A stretch of 32,376 bases of DNA. It comes from an uncultured Prevotellaceae bacterium. Lineage in GTDB: Bacteria; Bacteroidota; Bacteroidia; Bacteroidales; Bacteroidaceae. Within the stretch, counting starts at the first letter, position 1. The number at the start of each line of letters is the position of its first letter. This document shows positions 22,860 to 31,955 of the stretch, piece after piece. The stretch spans positions 1-32,376 of the forward strand of contig CACZVX010000031.1 in NCBI GenBank assembly GCA_902784755.1. Reading direction: 5' to 3'. A program made the translations under genes and the position numbers. The notes under the pieces are model-generated. The model saw nothing but the letters and a program-made list of their open reading frames with translations. It ran no database searches and was not told the DNA's origin.

Positions 22860-24656
22860 TTACATACGTTCGGGAACTTCAATGCCGAGCAAAGCCATAC
22901 CATTACGGATAATCTTGGCTACATTCTTGGCCAGTACCAGACGGGTGAGTTTGGTAGCTTCATCCTCTGCATTAAGCACACTGTAGTCGTGATACCAGGA
23001 ATTGAACTCCTTGGTCAGCTCATAGCAGTAGTTGGCAATGCCACTGGGACTGTAGTCCTTACCGGCTTGTTCTACGGCAGCACTGTAGGCGTTCATCTTC
23101 TGGATGAGGTCAATTTCTTTTTGGTTGATGGGTGACTCTTGTGTGTTGAGTGCTTCCGGAACGGTGATTCCCTGTTCTTCAGCCTTGCGGAGAATACTGC
23201 GGATGCGGGCATAGGTGTACTGAATAAAAGGACCGGTGTTACCGTTGAAGTCAATACTTTCCTCAGGATTGAAGAGCATGTTCTTGCGGGCATCCACTTT
23301 CAGAATGAAGTATTTCAGGGCACCCATACCACAGATGCGTGCAATTTCAGTACGCTCTTCCTCTGAAAGGTCCTTGCTCTTGCCTGCCTCCTCACTTACT
23401 TTGCGGGCACCTTCAATCATAGCCTGAATCAGGTCGTCGGCATCTACCACTGTTCCTTCACGGCTCTTCATCTTACCGTTGGGGAGTTCCACCATACCAT
23501 AAGAGAAGTGAACGAGTTCCTTACCCCATTTGAAACCAAGACGGTCGAGCAGGATAGAGAGCACCTGGAAATGATAGTTCTGTTCGTTGCCCACCACATA
23601 GATCATCTTGTCGATGGGATAGTCCTGGAAACGCATCTCAGCAGTACCGATGTCCTGTGTCATATAGACAGACGTACCATCACTGCGGAGCAGCAGTTTT
23701 TGGTCGAGTCCTTCGTTGGTGAGGTCGGCCCAGACAGAGTTATCCTCATGGCGCTCGAAGAGTCCCTTTTCAAGTCCTTCTTCCACTTTTGCCTTACCCT
23801 TGAGGTAGGTCTGCGACTCGTAGTAAATCTTATCGAAGCCAACACCCAGTGCCTTGTAGGTCTCATCGAAACCAGCATACACCCAGGAGTTCATCTTCTC
23901 CCAAAGAGCGCGAACCTCAGGGTCATTCTGTTCCCACTTCACCAACATCTCATGGGCTTCCTTGATGAGCGGAGCCTCTTGTTTGGCTTTCTCCTCATCC
24001 ATGCCTTGTGCCACGAGTTCCTTGATTTCCTCACGATAGTGCTTGTCAAAAGCAACATAGTAGTCACCGATAAGGTGGTCGCCTTTCTTGCCGGAAGTCT
24101 CAGGTGTCTCACCATTTCCCCATTTCAGCCAAGCCAGCATGGACTTGCAGATGTGGATACCACGGTCATTGACGATGTTGGTTTTCACCACACGGTTACC
24201 ATTAGCTGCCTGAATCTGAGCCAGCGACCAGCCAAGCAGATTGTTGCGTACATGTCCGAGATGGAGAGGTTTGTTGGTATTGGGTGATGAATACTCAATC
24301 ATAACCAGCGGAGAATCCTCTGTGGCTTGCTTTTCACCAAAATGCTCATCAGAGTTGATATCGTTGAGCAGAGATATCCAGGCTGCAGGAGCAATGACGA
24401 GGTTGAGGAAACCCTTTACCACATTGAACTGGCTGATAACCTGGGTGTTCTGTTGCAGCCACTGACCGATATCCTGCGCGGTGTCTTCCGGTTTTTTACG
24501 GGAAGTTTTGAGGAAAGGGAACACGACGAGTGTAAGGTTTCCTTCAAAACCTTCCTTCGTGTTCTGTAATTGTACCATTTTCTCAGGGACATCAGCCCCA
24601 TAGAGCTCCTTCACCGCTTTCAGTACAGCACTGGTGATTTCTTTCTGAATATCCAT
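22860..24656 (-). CDS. argS: Arginyl-tRNA synthetase
   Basis: Charges tRNA-Arg with arginine in the cytoplasm. The 598-residue class I enzyme has the N-terminal tRNA-recognition domain (about 1-110), the HIGH-type motif HLGH at 132-135 within SSPNTNKPLHLGHVRNN, the degenerate KMSKS region MKSREG, and the C-terminal anticodon-binding helical domain (about 465-598, ending GMALLGIEVPERM). Length is normal. A TACCTTTG -7 box lies at plus 24685-24692, without a good -33 box. It lies 70 bp downstream of the P-ATPase gene on the same strand but probably uses its own promoter. Confidence 0.97.
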   Translation of the reverse strand: MDIQKEITSAVLKAVKELYGADVPEKMVQLQNTKEGFEGNLTLVVFPFLKTSRKKPEDTAQDIGQWLQQNTQVISQFNVVKGFLNLVIAPAAWISLLNDINSDEHFGEKQATEDSPLVMIEYSSPNTNKPLHLGHVRNNLLGWSLAQIQAANGNRVVKTNIVNDRGIHICKSMLAWLKWGNGETPETSGKKGDHLIGDYYVAFDKHYREEIKELVAQGMDEEKAKQEAPLIKEAHEMLVKWEQNDPEVRALWEKMNSWVYAGFDETYKALGVGFDKIYYESQTYLKGKAKVEEGLEKGLFERHEDNSVWADLTNEGLDQKLLLRSDGTSVYMTQDIGTAEMRFQDYPIDKMIYVVGNEQNYHFQVLSILLDRLGFKWGKELVHFSYGMVELPNGKMKSREGTVVDADDLIQAMIEGARKVSEEAGKSKDLSEEERTEIARICGMGALKYFILKVDARKNMLFNPEESIDFNGNTGPFIQYTYARIRSILRKAEEQGITVPEALNTQESPINQKEIDLIQKMNAYSAAVEQAGKDYSPSGIANYCYELTKEFNSWYHDYSVLNAEDEATKLTRLVLAKNVAKIIRNGMALLGIEVPERM

Positions 24657-24684
24657 TTTTCTTCTTTAATGTAAAATTTGGGTG

Positions 24685-24692
24685 CAAAGGTA
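24685..24692 (-). promoter_or_regulatory. argS -7 box
   Basis: TACCTTTG on the minus strand fits TAnnTTTG and gives a leader of about 20-30 nt; no TTTG at the expected spacing. Confidence 0.45.
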
Positions 24693-24726
24693 CTAAATAA
24701 TTCTTAATTTGTTTATTACTTTTAGG

Positions 24727-27354
24727 TCAAATATTGTTTTTTGAGCGAAACCACCGAACGAGTTCACCTATCCATAGGACAATACTTGTGCCACAGATAA
24801 TCATCACCCAATGACGAAGGGAAAGGGGAGTCACGTTAAACATCTGACCACCAAAAGTGACGATGAGAATCTGACCGATAAAGATGCACGTGGCAATGAA
24901 GTTGAAGCCTTTGCATCCTTTCAGTCTAAGTGCACTCTGACCTGTCTGGAAGGCACGGGCATTAAACATGTTCCAGAACTGAAGCATGACAAATGTGGTA
25001 AAGAACAGACTGAGGTCATAAAGGGGCATTCCGCCTTTCTCAAGAACCCATAGCACAGCTAATAAGAAAACCGTGAAAATACCACCCGTGACGAGAATAC
25101 TCCATTGCATAGGCTTGGAGATAATAAAAGCCTGACGGGGGCGTGGCTTGTCTTGCATGACGCGTTCCGTGGGAGGAAGAGAAGCTAAAGCCATGGCTGC
25201 AAAGGTGTCCATGATGAGATTTACCCACAACATCTGTGTGACAGTCAGCGGCGATTGGGTGCCTAAGAAGGCACCTGCCAATACCACCAGACAAGCACAG
25301 ACATTGACCGTCATCTGGAAAAGAATAAAACGCTGAATGTTCTGATACAGTGAACGGCCCCACATCACAGCGCGTCCGATGGAAGCAAAAGAGTTGTCGA
25401 TAATAGTTATATCCGAAGCTTCCTTAGCCACAGCAGTTCCATCACCCATGGAAAGGCCGACATGAGCAGCTTTGAGGGCAGGCGCGTCATTGGTACCGTC
25501 ACCAGTTACTGCCACCACTTCTCCTTTCTGCTGAAGAGCTTCCACCAGCCGTTTCTTATCCATGGGTCTTGCACGGGCAATAATCTTCAATTTTTGCACG
25601 CGCTGAAGCAATGCCTCGTCAGACAAGGCTGCAAACTCCACCCCCGAGATGATGGCATCATCTGTGTCTTCATCTGTCCAAAGTCCTATCTGACGTCCAA
25701 TCTCACGGGCTGTTCCTATGGTGTCACCCGTCACGATCTTCACCTTGATACCTGCATTCAGACATTCTTGAACAGCTGCCGGGACATCCGTGCGGACAGG
25801 GTCGCTGATGGCACAAAGCGCCATTAACTGAAGGTTAGATATTTCTGGGATTTGGGAATGATCGGAGTTGTCGGTGACGATACCCATGGCAAATGCCAGT
25901 GTACGCATGGCTTTCTGCTGATATTCGGCAAGCAGTTTATTGAAAATAAGGTTTTGCTCTTCAGTCATCTTGCAGAAACCAGCTACGATTTCGGGAGCAC
26001 CTTTTATATATAGAATATGTTTTCCGGGAAGCACCTGCGATTCCACAACAGTAGCCATGTATTTGGTTTCGGTGGAGAAAGGTTGTTGATTCAGAACGGT
26101 TGTCTGCCCGCGTTTTTCCAGATAGTCAATGCCTTTGTCACGTAGCCAAAGTAACAGGGCTCCTTCCGTGGGATTGCCGATGACGGAAGCCTGAGGATCA
26201 AGATTGGCTGTACTGTTGAGTGCAATGGCTTCATGGAGAAGTTTTTCTTCCGTATCGTCGTGTCCGTTTTTTGAAGAGAAATATTCTATATCGGCCACTT
26301 GCATCTGGTTTTGTGTGAGTGTACCGGTCTTGTCGGTACAGATAACGGTTGCAGCTCCCATGGTCTCACAGGCATGCAGACGACGCACCAGATTGTTGGT
26401 CTTCAGCATACGCCTCATGCTGTAGGCCAGTGAAAGGGTTACTGCCATGGGAAGTCCTTCGGGAACAGCCACTACGATGAGTGTCACGGCAATCATGACG
26501 GACTGTAACAGATAGGCAAGGAAGGGTGTCAGATGCTCAGTGATGGGAGTAAGTGAGTCGGCATTCTGAGTCAGATAGACAATGATGCGGCCCACCACAA
26601 TCAGGGCTGCAATGGCATAACTGACCTGCGAGATCAGTTTTCCCAACCGTTCCAGCTGTTCATTAAGCGGTGTCTTGACGCTATCGTCTATTTGTGCCGC
26701 CACAAAGACCTTGCCGTTTTCTGTGTTGTCACCCACGGCAAAGACACGCATCACCCCATTCCCTTCCATGACTTTCGTTCCTCGCATGGCATGGTTGGAA
26801 GGGAAGGTAGCTTCGGAATCTTGTTCCTCTGCCACAACGCTTTTCCTGCAGATAGGCTCTCCTGTTAAAGTGGATTCATCTATTTGCAATTGTACAGCTT
26901 CAAGCAGTTCTCCGTCAGCAGGAATCTCACTGCCTGTGGTAAGTATCACGATATCTCCCACCACGATGTCGCGCTTGGGCACCATCTGCGAATGACCATC
27001 GCGAATAACCTGTACGGGTTCATCATCGTTGACTTGATTGAGAATGGCAAATTCGCGGTCAGCTTTTACTTCAAAAATAAAAGCCAGACCGGTGGCAAGG
27101 AAGATAGCAATGAAAATACCTACGGGTTCAAAGAAAACAGAAGCCTCCTGGTGAAGACCAAAATACTCGTAGCAGGAAATGCCAATGGAGAGGACACCTG
27201 CAACGAGAAGAATAATAATGAGGGGGTCGGTGAACTTGCTGAGAAACTTCTTCCAAAGCGGTTCCCGTTCAGGGGGTGTCAGAAGGTTGACACCAAATTG
27301 TTGTCTGTTTTGCAGTACCTGCGCTTGTGATAGCCCTGTGTAATGCTGTTTCAT
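24727..27354 (-). CDS. Calcium-transporting-type P-ATPase (P2)
   Basis: Inner-membrane cation pump of the P2 type, probably exporting Ca2+. From the ATG at 27354 (MKQHYTG) it has 875 residues. Motifs in order: actuator TGEP with TGE at 164-166; membrane helix 4 motif VAVPEGLP (295-302), the Ca2+-site form; phosphorylated Asp341 in DKTGTLT; nucleotide-binding KGAPE; hinge TGDGTNDAPAL; and the C-terminal helix bundle with NLIMDTFAAMALA. The frame stays open to 27492, but the extra 46 codons cross a consensus promoter (27377-27408), so the shorter start is chosen. A second promoter lies further upstream. No regulator is adjacent. Confidence 0.95.
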   Translation of the reverse strand: MKQHYTGLSQAQVLQNRQQFGVNLLTPPEREPLWKKFLSKFTDPLIIILLVAGVLSIGISCYEYFGLHQEASVFFEPVGIFIAIFLATGLAFIFEVKADREFAILNQVNDDEPVQVIRDGHSQMVPKRDIVVGDIVILTTGSEIPADGELLEAVQLQIDESTLTGEPICRKSVVAEEQDSEATFPSNHAMRGTKVMEGNGVMRVFAVGDNTENGKVFVAAQIDDSVKTPLNEQLERLGKLISQVSYAIAALIVVGRIIVYLTQNADSLTPITEHLTPFLAYLLQSVMIAVTLIVVAVPEGLPMAVTLSLAYSMRRMLKTNNLVRRLHACETMGAATVICTDKTGTLTQNQMQVADIEYFSSKNGHDDTEEKLLHEAIALNSTANLDPQASVIGNPTEGALLLWLRDKGIDYLEKRGQTTVLNQQPFSTETKYMATVVESQVLPGKHILYIKGAPEIVAGFCKMTEEQNLIFNKLLAEYQQKAMRTLAFAMGIVTDNSDHSQIPEISNLQLMALCAISDPVRTDVPAAVQECLNAGIKVKIVTGDTIGTAREIGRQIGLWTDEDTDDAIISGVEFAALSDEALLQRVQKLKIIARARPMDKKRLVEALQQKGEVVAVTGDGTNDAPALKAAHVGLSMGDGTAVAKEASDITIIDNSFASIGRAVMWGRSLYQNIQRFILFQMTVNVCACLVVLAGAFLGTQSPLTVTQMLWVNLIMDTFAAMALASLPPTERVMQDKPRPRQAFIISKPMQWSILVTGGIFTVFLLAVLWVLEKGGMPLYDLSLFFTTFVMLQFWNMFNARAFQTGQSALRLKGCKGFNFIATCIFIGQILIVTFGGQMFNVTPLSLRHWVMIICGTSIVLWIGELVRWFRSKNNI

Positions 27355-27376
27355 TCTTCTTTCAGAAAATTTTTTG

Positions 27377-27408
27377 CAAAGGTAATGCTTTTTATCGTGA
27401 AATGCAAA
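27377..27408 (-). promoter_or_regulatory. Proximal promoter P1 of the P-ATPase gene
   Basis: On the minus strand TTTG (plus 27405-27408) and TACCTTTG (plus 27377-27384), exactly 20 bp apart. It gives a leader of about 20 nt. Confidence 0.85.
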
Positions 27409-27457
27409 TCGGTTGGATTTTTGTAACGAACTTGCAATAAGGTAAGTATATAAACTC

Positions 27458-27490
27458 GAGAAAGGAGCGACATCTCGTCGACCCTTTCTC
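27458..27490. other. Hairpin in the P2 leader of the P-ATPase gene
   Basis: GAGAAAGG (27458-27465) pairs with CCTTTCTC (27483-27490) and an inner CGAC/GTCG extends the stem. It lies between promoters P2 and P1, so only P2 transcripts would contain it. No T-run follows on either strand. Possibly a regulatory leader structure or a short RNA. Confidence 0.5.
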
Positions 27491-27565
27491 ATAATAACTT
27501 ATTTATGAAACGATGAATAATTATGTATCTGTGCCTATGAATCTATTCTTTTTATAATTCCGCGG

Positions 27566-27597
27566 CAAAGTTAAATAAATTTATTGGAACCGCCAAA
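27566..27597 (-). promoter_or_regulatory. Distal promoter P2 of the P-ATPase gene
   Basis: On the minus strand TTTG (plus 27594-27597) and TAACTTTG (plus 27566-27573) are exactly 20 bp apart, a full consensus promoter. It would give a leader of about 200 nt that includes the 27458-27490 hairpin and runs through P1. No gene lies between it and the ATPase start, unless a short RNA is made. Confidence 0.8.
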
Positions 27598-27635
27598 CTT
27601 TTTTCAACAAATTGTCACTTTTTATCGTTAAAAAC

Positions 27636-29537
27636 TTACGAATTAGAATATTCGTATAGTTTTTTGTAGAAATTATTGTAACTCATGGTAGCCTTGTCAC
27701 CTAAGATAATAAGTTTCATTCTGGCGCGTGTAATGGCTACGTTCATTCTCCGCAAATCACGCAGGAAACCAATATCACCTTTGGGATTGTTTCTTACGAG
27801 CGAGATGAGGATGATGTCGCGCTCTTGTCCCTGGAATCCGTCCACGGTGTTGATGGAAATGAGGCTTCTGTAAGGTTTAAAGAAAGGCTCTTTCTTCACC
27901 ATTTGCCGTAAATACTGAACTTGGGCACGATAGGGAGAAATGACACCCACGTCAATGCGTTCTTCCAGAATACGCTGTTTTCCTATTTTTTCAAAGTAGA
28001 GTTCCAGAACGGCCAATGTGAGCAGAGCTTCCTGCTTGTTGATGCGCCCGAAGGATTCCCCGATGAATTCTTCCTTGGCTCCAATATCGGCGGTGTCAAT
28101 CCATTCTATAGGATCATCATAATCGAGAATACCACGGTTTTTCACACTGGCATCGCTGATGACCTTCCCGTCATAGAACCAATCGGAAGAGAAACGCATA
28201 ATCTGTTCATTCATGCGGTACTGAATCTGCAGCAAAGAAACGGCTTCCGGATGATTTTCCACAATGCGCTCCATCAGCGTCTTGCCAAGCCCTCCCTTCA
28301 GGGCTGCAATGCTTTTTACCGTAGGAGGCAACTGGCAATGGTCACCAGCCAGAATGACGCGTGAGACTTTTCGGATGGGAATCCAGCAGGCAGCTTCCAG
28401 GGCTTGGGCTGCTTCATCTATAAATAAGGTGCTGAACTTCATGCCTTGTAGCAGTCGGTTGGCTGACCCCACTAAAGTACAGGCAATGACGCGTGCCTCT
28501 CCGAAGAGTTCGCTGTTGATGCGTATCTCCAGTTCGGTGGCTCTTGCTTTCAGTCGTTCCACTTTCTGGTGGTATTTGTCATCACCACGCTTTCTTTTGG
28601 CCCGTAATTCCCGAAGAGCCTTGCGGATGGCCCACAGTTGCGGATAATCTGGATGTGCTTCAAACCGCCGTTCAAAAGTGAAAGAGAGCATCTTGTCGTT
28701 GACACGGGTAGGATTGCCAATGCGCAGGACAGGAATGCCACGGTCAACGAGTTTCTCCGAAATCCAGTCAACGGCCATATTCGATTGGGCGCATACCAGC
28801 ACCTGACTTTCACGCATGAGTGTTTCGTTGATGGCTTCCACAAGCGTAGTGGTCTTTCCGGTTCCCGGAGGCCCATGGACGATCATCACATCTTTAGAGC
28901 GAAGCACGCAATTGACGGCTTCTTCCTGTGTTTTATTGAGATAGGGAAAAGTGATGGATTGGAAAGAAAAGGTCTGGGGTTTTATCTGCGTGTTATAAAA
29001 AAGGTCACGGAGATAAGCCAAACGGTTGTCATTGGCTTTCATCACACGGTCAAGGGCATCGAACATCATCTTATAGCTTGTTTCATCGAATGAAAGCTGT
29101 ACGCCGAGGCCTTCCGCATTCTGCAAGTCAATGACGGGCGTGTTATCAGGAACCACGATGACCATGCGGTCACCATCCACATAGGAGACGGTTCCCGTGA
29201 AAGGAAAGTATTTGATGGTATTCGCTGAAACACCGGACTTCTCAGAATTTCCTGATAACCCCGGAAGTGCCCTGAAGAAAGCTACAGGTCTTCCAAACTC
29301 GAAATTATGCTCGATGTCCTGATCCTGTGTGCGGTGGATTTCAATGGAAAGCTGGTTCAGCGAATTATAATAGCTTTTGCCTGTCTTCACAGGCCACCAG
29401 GCATCACCCCTTTTCAGCTTCCGCTGCATGCCGATAGTTTCGGTCAGTTTGCGAAAAGCCTCTTTTTCAGCGGCATATTCCATCTGCAGCAGTATTTTCT
29501 GCTGCATCAATGCCTGAATGGGGTTGAGGTTATTCAA
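27636..29537 (-). CDS. UPF1/IGHMBP2-like superfamily 1 helicase
   Basis: Cytoplasmic ATP-dependent DNA/RNA helicase of the SF1B UPF1/IGHMBP2/Dna2 type, 633 residues. An N-terminal beta-barrel region (about 40-150) precedes RecA-like domain 1, with Walker A GPPGTGKTT at 222-230, motif II DEAAQA (about 374) and LAGDHCQLPPTV. Domain 2 has QYRMNEQI, VDGFQGQERD and VAITRAR. Cellular role unknown. The first codon of the full frame is TTG (29535-29537), embedded in the edge of a repeat array; the first ATG is at 29507 (MQQKILLQ). The original ATG may have been lost when the repeat expanded. The three 51-bp repeats lie where its promoter should be. Confidence 0.93.
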   Translation of the reverse strand: MNNLNPIQALMQQKILLQMEYAAEKEAFRKLTETIGMQRKLKRGDAWWPVKTGKSYYNSLNQLSIEIHRTQDQDIEHNFEFGRPVAFFRALPGLSGNSEKSGVSANTIKYFPFTGTVSYVDGDRMVIVVPDNTPVIDLQNAEGLGVQLSFDETSYKMMFDALDRVMKANDNRLAYLRDLFYNTQIKPQTFSFQSITFPYLNKTQEEAVNCVLRSKDVMIVHGPPGTGKTTTLVEAINETLMRESQVLVCAQSNMAVDWISEKLVDRGIPVLRIGNPTRVNDKMLSFTFERRFEAHPDYPQLWAIRKALRELRAKRKRGDDKYHQKVERLKARATELEIRINSELFGEARVIACTLVGSANRLLQGMKFSTLFIDEAAQALEAACWIPIRKVSRVILAGDHCQLPPTVKSIAALKGGLGKTLMERIVENHPEAVSLLQIQYRMNEQIMRFSSDWFYDGKVISDASVKNRGILDYDDPIEWIDTADIGAKEEFIGESFGRINKQEALLTLAVLELYFEKIGKQRILEERIDVGVISPYRAQVQYLRQMVKKEPFFKPYRSLISINTVDGFQGQERDIILISLVRNNPKGDIGFLRDLRRMNVAITRARMKLIILGDKATMSYNNFYKKLYEYSNS

Positions 29538-29540
29538 TTT

Positions 29541-29705
29541 TGAATTATGAATTACGAATTACGATGTGTCGCCTACGGCGATTATCAATTTAGAATTATG
29601 AATTATGAATTACGATGTGTCGCCTGCGGCGATTATCAATTACGAATTACGAATTACGAATTACGATGTGTCGCCTACGGCGATTATAAATTTAGAATTT
29701 AGAAT
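29541..29705. repeat. Three tandem 51-bp units: GAATTAC heptamers plus GC hairpin core
   Basis: The conserved core ACGATGTGTCGCC(T)(A/G)CGGCGATTA starts at 29561, 29612 and 29663, exactly 51 bp apart. Each core holds the hairpin TCGCC-TAC-GGCGA. Between cores lie AT-rich heptamers (GAATTAC, GAATTAT, TAGAATT) in varying number and order that keep the period. The array lies between the helicase start and the end of the next gene and touches the helicase start codon. Confidence 0.9.
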
Positions 29706-29743
29706 TAAGAAAGCAGAGTTATGACTATCTCTTATACTATTTG

Positions 29744-29774
29744 CTCCCTCCCTCACAGGGAGGGCGGGGGGAGA
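29744..29774. repeat. CCCTCCCT palindrome downstream of the GH65-like gene
   Basis: CCCTCCCT (29746-29753) and AGGGAGGG (29757-29764) with loop CAC, followed by CGGGGGGAG. The 8-bp stem is identical to the one inside prmC (12221-12240). On the minus strand it lies 20 bp after the stop codon of the glycosidase gene, so it could also act in transcript ending. Confidence 0.75.
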
Positions 29775-29783
29775 GTCTTTTTT

Positions 29784-31796
29784 TTACGGCATAGCCTTCA
29801 GGCCTTCCCATTCTACATCCCATCCGGCAGGAAATCCGGGGTTCTTTTCCTTGCATCCGTCCCATCCGGCACACATCAAGGCAACAGCCGTCAACAATCC
29901 ACCGTTACCTGGCAGATAAAGACGCAGGCGCTGGTCTTGATAGTTATGTCCGCTTACCAGATAGGTATTCGTGCGTTTGGGCATAAGCAAGGCATCCACG
30001 GCCTTCTGTTTGTCACCCAAACGGGCAGCACACATGGCCACCATCGGATAGTCCCATCCCCAGGTCTTGTCCCAGTTCCATCCGTCCCAGATCCAGTCGA
30101 GAGTCTTCTGCATCAGCTTCTTATTGAAGAGCCCTGTATCGGGAATGATGCCATAGGCACCCAGTACGGCAGGATGGTCGCTGATATATTTGATGTTCGT
30201 ATAGGTATCGGTAGCATCGGCAGCAGCCAGATAAAGCCCATCTTTATAAGCCAGCGTATCCATTTGGATGGGATGACCTGCCACTTTCATCGCCCATTGC
30301 CAATAAGCCAGTTCGAAAGGAGGATTCACAGTTGACGATGCTGAGAGTGTTTCCTGGGCAGGAATGCAACCACTCAGGGCATAAGTGCCATCTGATTTTC
30401 CGGCAGATGACTGACGGGCATAGTCAAGCATGAACTCAGCGGTTTCTTCAATCAAGGTGGAGAATCGGCTGACATTGGTGCCTGCCCGTCGGAGCAGTTC
30501 GGTAAGATAGATAAGATGAGGCTGTTGCCAAATGAGGTAACTGCCTACTTTCGAGGGCGCTTCCTCTGAGCTGGGATCTGTCATTTTCATCCATCGGATG
30601 CCCTTGTAACCTTGGCGCTGTGCAATCTTACGGGCCATGGGCTCTGCGCGGAAATACCAGTCAAGTGAACGTTCCAGCAGTTCGGGATGTCCCCAAAGGG
30701 CAAACTGTGCCTGATGCCACCATATCATTTCCAGATGATACTTGCCAAACCATGAGTTATAGGTGAGACCCGTTTCTTGTGGGGGTGTATTTCCGGCACA
30801 GTTCACGGCCAAAAGATATTGCGAAAGGATGATGCGACGTTCCAACTCCTTGGCTCTGGAATCGCTGCAACGACTGAAATCCACAATGCCACCTGTCTGC
30901 CAGAAATTCGTCCAATAGTCTGCAGAAGCATTGAATACACTTTCCGCATCCTTATTGGCTACAGAGCCGGCAGCCGTGCGATATTCGCAAGTGAAGGCAA
31001 ACTGTTTATCTTGTGGGGTCAGTCTGAATCCGTTACGGTTAAGCGCCTTAAATGCAGCCTTGCCTTCCCAGCGGATATCCACATAATAGGTAGTTGCATC
31101 GAGTGTACGTTTCAGCAGCACCTGCTGATGGTCTGCCTTGACAATCTCTGTGGAATGCTTGTCGTTTGCATCCCAGTTACAGGCATCATCTGAATGGCCG
31201 GCCGTAGGGTAGGGGAACCGGAACAGAATGGGGATGACCTTTCCAGATCCTTGGATGCGTACTGCTACAAGGTCACGGATAGGATCGCAGGCCGTTTCCA
31301 CCTGATAGTTTTTGCCTTTCCAAGAGAAATCACTCTGCAGCAAACCTTTCCAGAGCTGCAGTTCCTGACGGGCATCCATAATGGCTTCTGGGGAATGAAT
31401 GTCGAATCCGATGGTGCCCAAATGCAGTCGGTGGGGATTAGCACGCAGATAATTGGCAGCAGCCTTGCGACGTTCGTCCTGAAACTTCTCAATGGAGTAC
31501 ATCTTCTGGTCGAAAGCTTCCTCTGCACGGTAGTTCTGAGTGTTCGGGAAAGAATGCCATCCCCAGTCGCTCATCGTGCCTAAAGGCACACCGTTGCTGT
31601 AAACTTCAGGAAAAGTCTGCAGTCCTGTGGCGTCTGCAGTAAAGGCAAATCCGCCATTGCCCACGGTAAGCGATGACAAAGAGTCGATGCTGTTAACCTT
31701 TGGATTGTTTCGGTTGATGACTGCCTGGCGGTCTATCTTTGCGTTTGCCGAAAGACAAAGCACAAGCAGTAGAAAAGTAAAAATAGTCTGTTTCAT
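29784..31796 (-). CDS. Secreted (alpha/alpha)6-barrel glycosidase, GH65-like
   Basis: An exported enzyme of 670 residues from the ATG at 31796 (MKQTIFTFLLLVLCLSANA, signal peptide); an earlier ATG at 31817 sits on the -7 box and is rejected. The N-terminal part is beta-sandwich-like (about 25-280), the C-terminal part a six-hairpin barrel. The segment WFGKYHLEMIWWHQAQFALW near residue 345 corresponds to the position of the GH65 catalytic-acid motif, and WGWDYPMVAMCAARLGD near 585 resembles the final helices of that clan. The exact family (GH65 or an unclassified six-hairpin group) and substrate are uncertain. It is single, with its own -7 box. Confidence 0.65.
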   Translation of the reverse strand: MKQTIFTFLLLVLCLSANAKIDRQAVINRNNPKVNSIDSLSSLTVGNGGFAFTADATGLQTFPEVYSNGVPLGTMSDWGWHSFPNTQNYRAEEAFDQKMYSIEKFQDERRKAAANYLRANPHRLHLGTIGFDIHSPEAIMDARQELQLWKGLLQSDFSWKGKNYQVETACDPIRDLVAVRIQGSGKVIPILFRFPYPTAGHSDDACNWDANDKHSTEIVKADHQQVLLKRTLDATTYYVDIRWEGKAAFKALNRNGFRLTPQDKQFAFTCEYRTAAGSVANKDAESVFNASADYWTNFWQTGGIVDFSRCSDSRAKELERRIILSQYLLAVNCAGNTPPQETGLTYNSWFGKYHLEMIWWHQAQFALWGHPELLERSLDWYFRAEPMARKIAQRQGYKGIRWMKMTDPSSEEAPSKVGSYLIWQQPHLIYLTELLRRAGTNVSRFSTLIEETAEFMLDYARQSSAGKSDGTYALSGCIPAQETLSASSTVNPPFELAYWQWAMKVAGHPIQMDTLAYKDGLYLAAADATDTYTNIKYISDHPAVLGAYGIIPDTGLFNKKLMQKTLDWIWDGWNWDKTWGWDYPMVAMCAARLGDKQKAVDALLMPKRTNTYLVSGHNYQDQRLRLYLPGNGGLLTAVALMCAGWDGCKEKNPGFPAGWDVEWEGLKAMP

Positions 31797-31814
31797 GGGG
31801 TAATAATTTGTCTG

Positions 31815-31822
31815 CAAAGTTA
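31815..31822 (-). promoter_or_regulatory. -7 box of the GH65-like gene
   Basis: TAACTTTG on the minus strand, about 19 bp before the ATG at 31796. No TTTG at the expected -33 distance. Confidence 0.5.
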
Positions 31823-31865
31823 AAAAAATAGTTCAAAAGATAAGCCGTTTTGCTGATATTTCTTT

Positions 31866-31895
31866 GGAAAGGCCTTAAAAAAGGCCCGCCTTTCC
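31866..31895. other. Hairpin between the glycosidase promoter and the palindrome array
   Basis: GGAAAGG (31866-31872) pairs with CCTTTCC (31889-31895), with an inner CCTT/AAGG. No T-run follows, so its role is unclear; it may insulate the minus-strand gene from whatever starts at the right-hand repeats. Confidence 0.45.
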
Positions 31896-31955
31896 GTCAT
31901 CGCCTTATGGTCTGCATTCATATATTGTAAGTCAGGCAAACTCCTATTATCATTT

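Noticed and set aside
27355-27492. 46-residue N-terminal extension of the P-ATPase
   Set aside because: It overlaps promoter P1, and P-ATPases of this type start near the MKQHYTGLS segment.
29220-29270. Repeat-derived insert in the helicase (PGLSGNSEKSGVSAN)
   Set aside because: The loop looks longer than expected, but its DNA matches none of the repeat families in the window.
29744-29774. G-quadruplex
   Set aside because: Only three separable G-tracts (GGG, GGG, GGGGGG), and the sequence is better explained as a member of the palindrome family.
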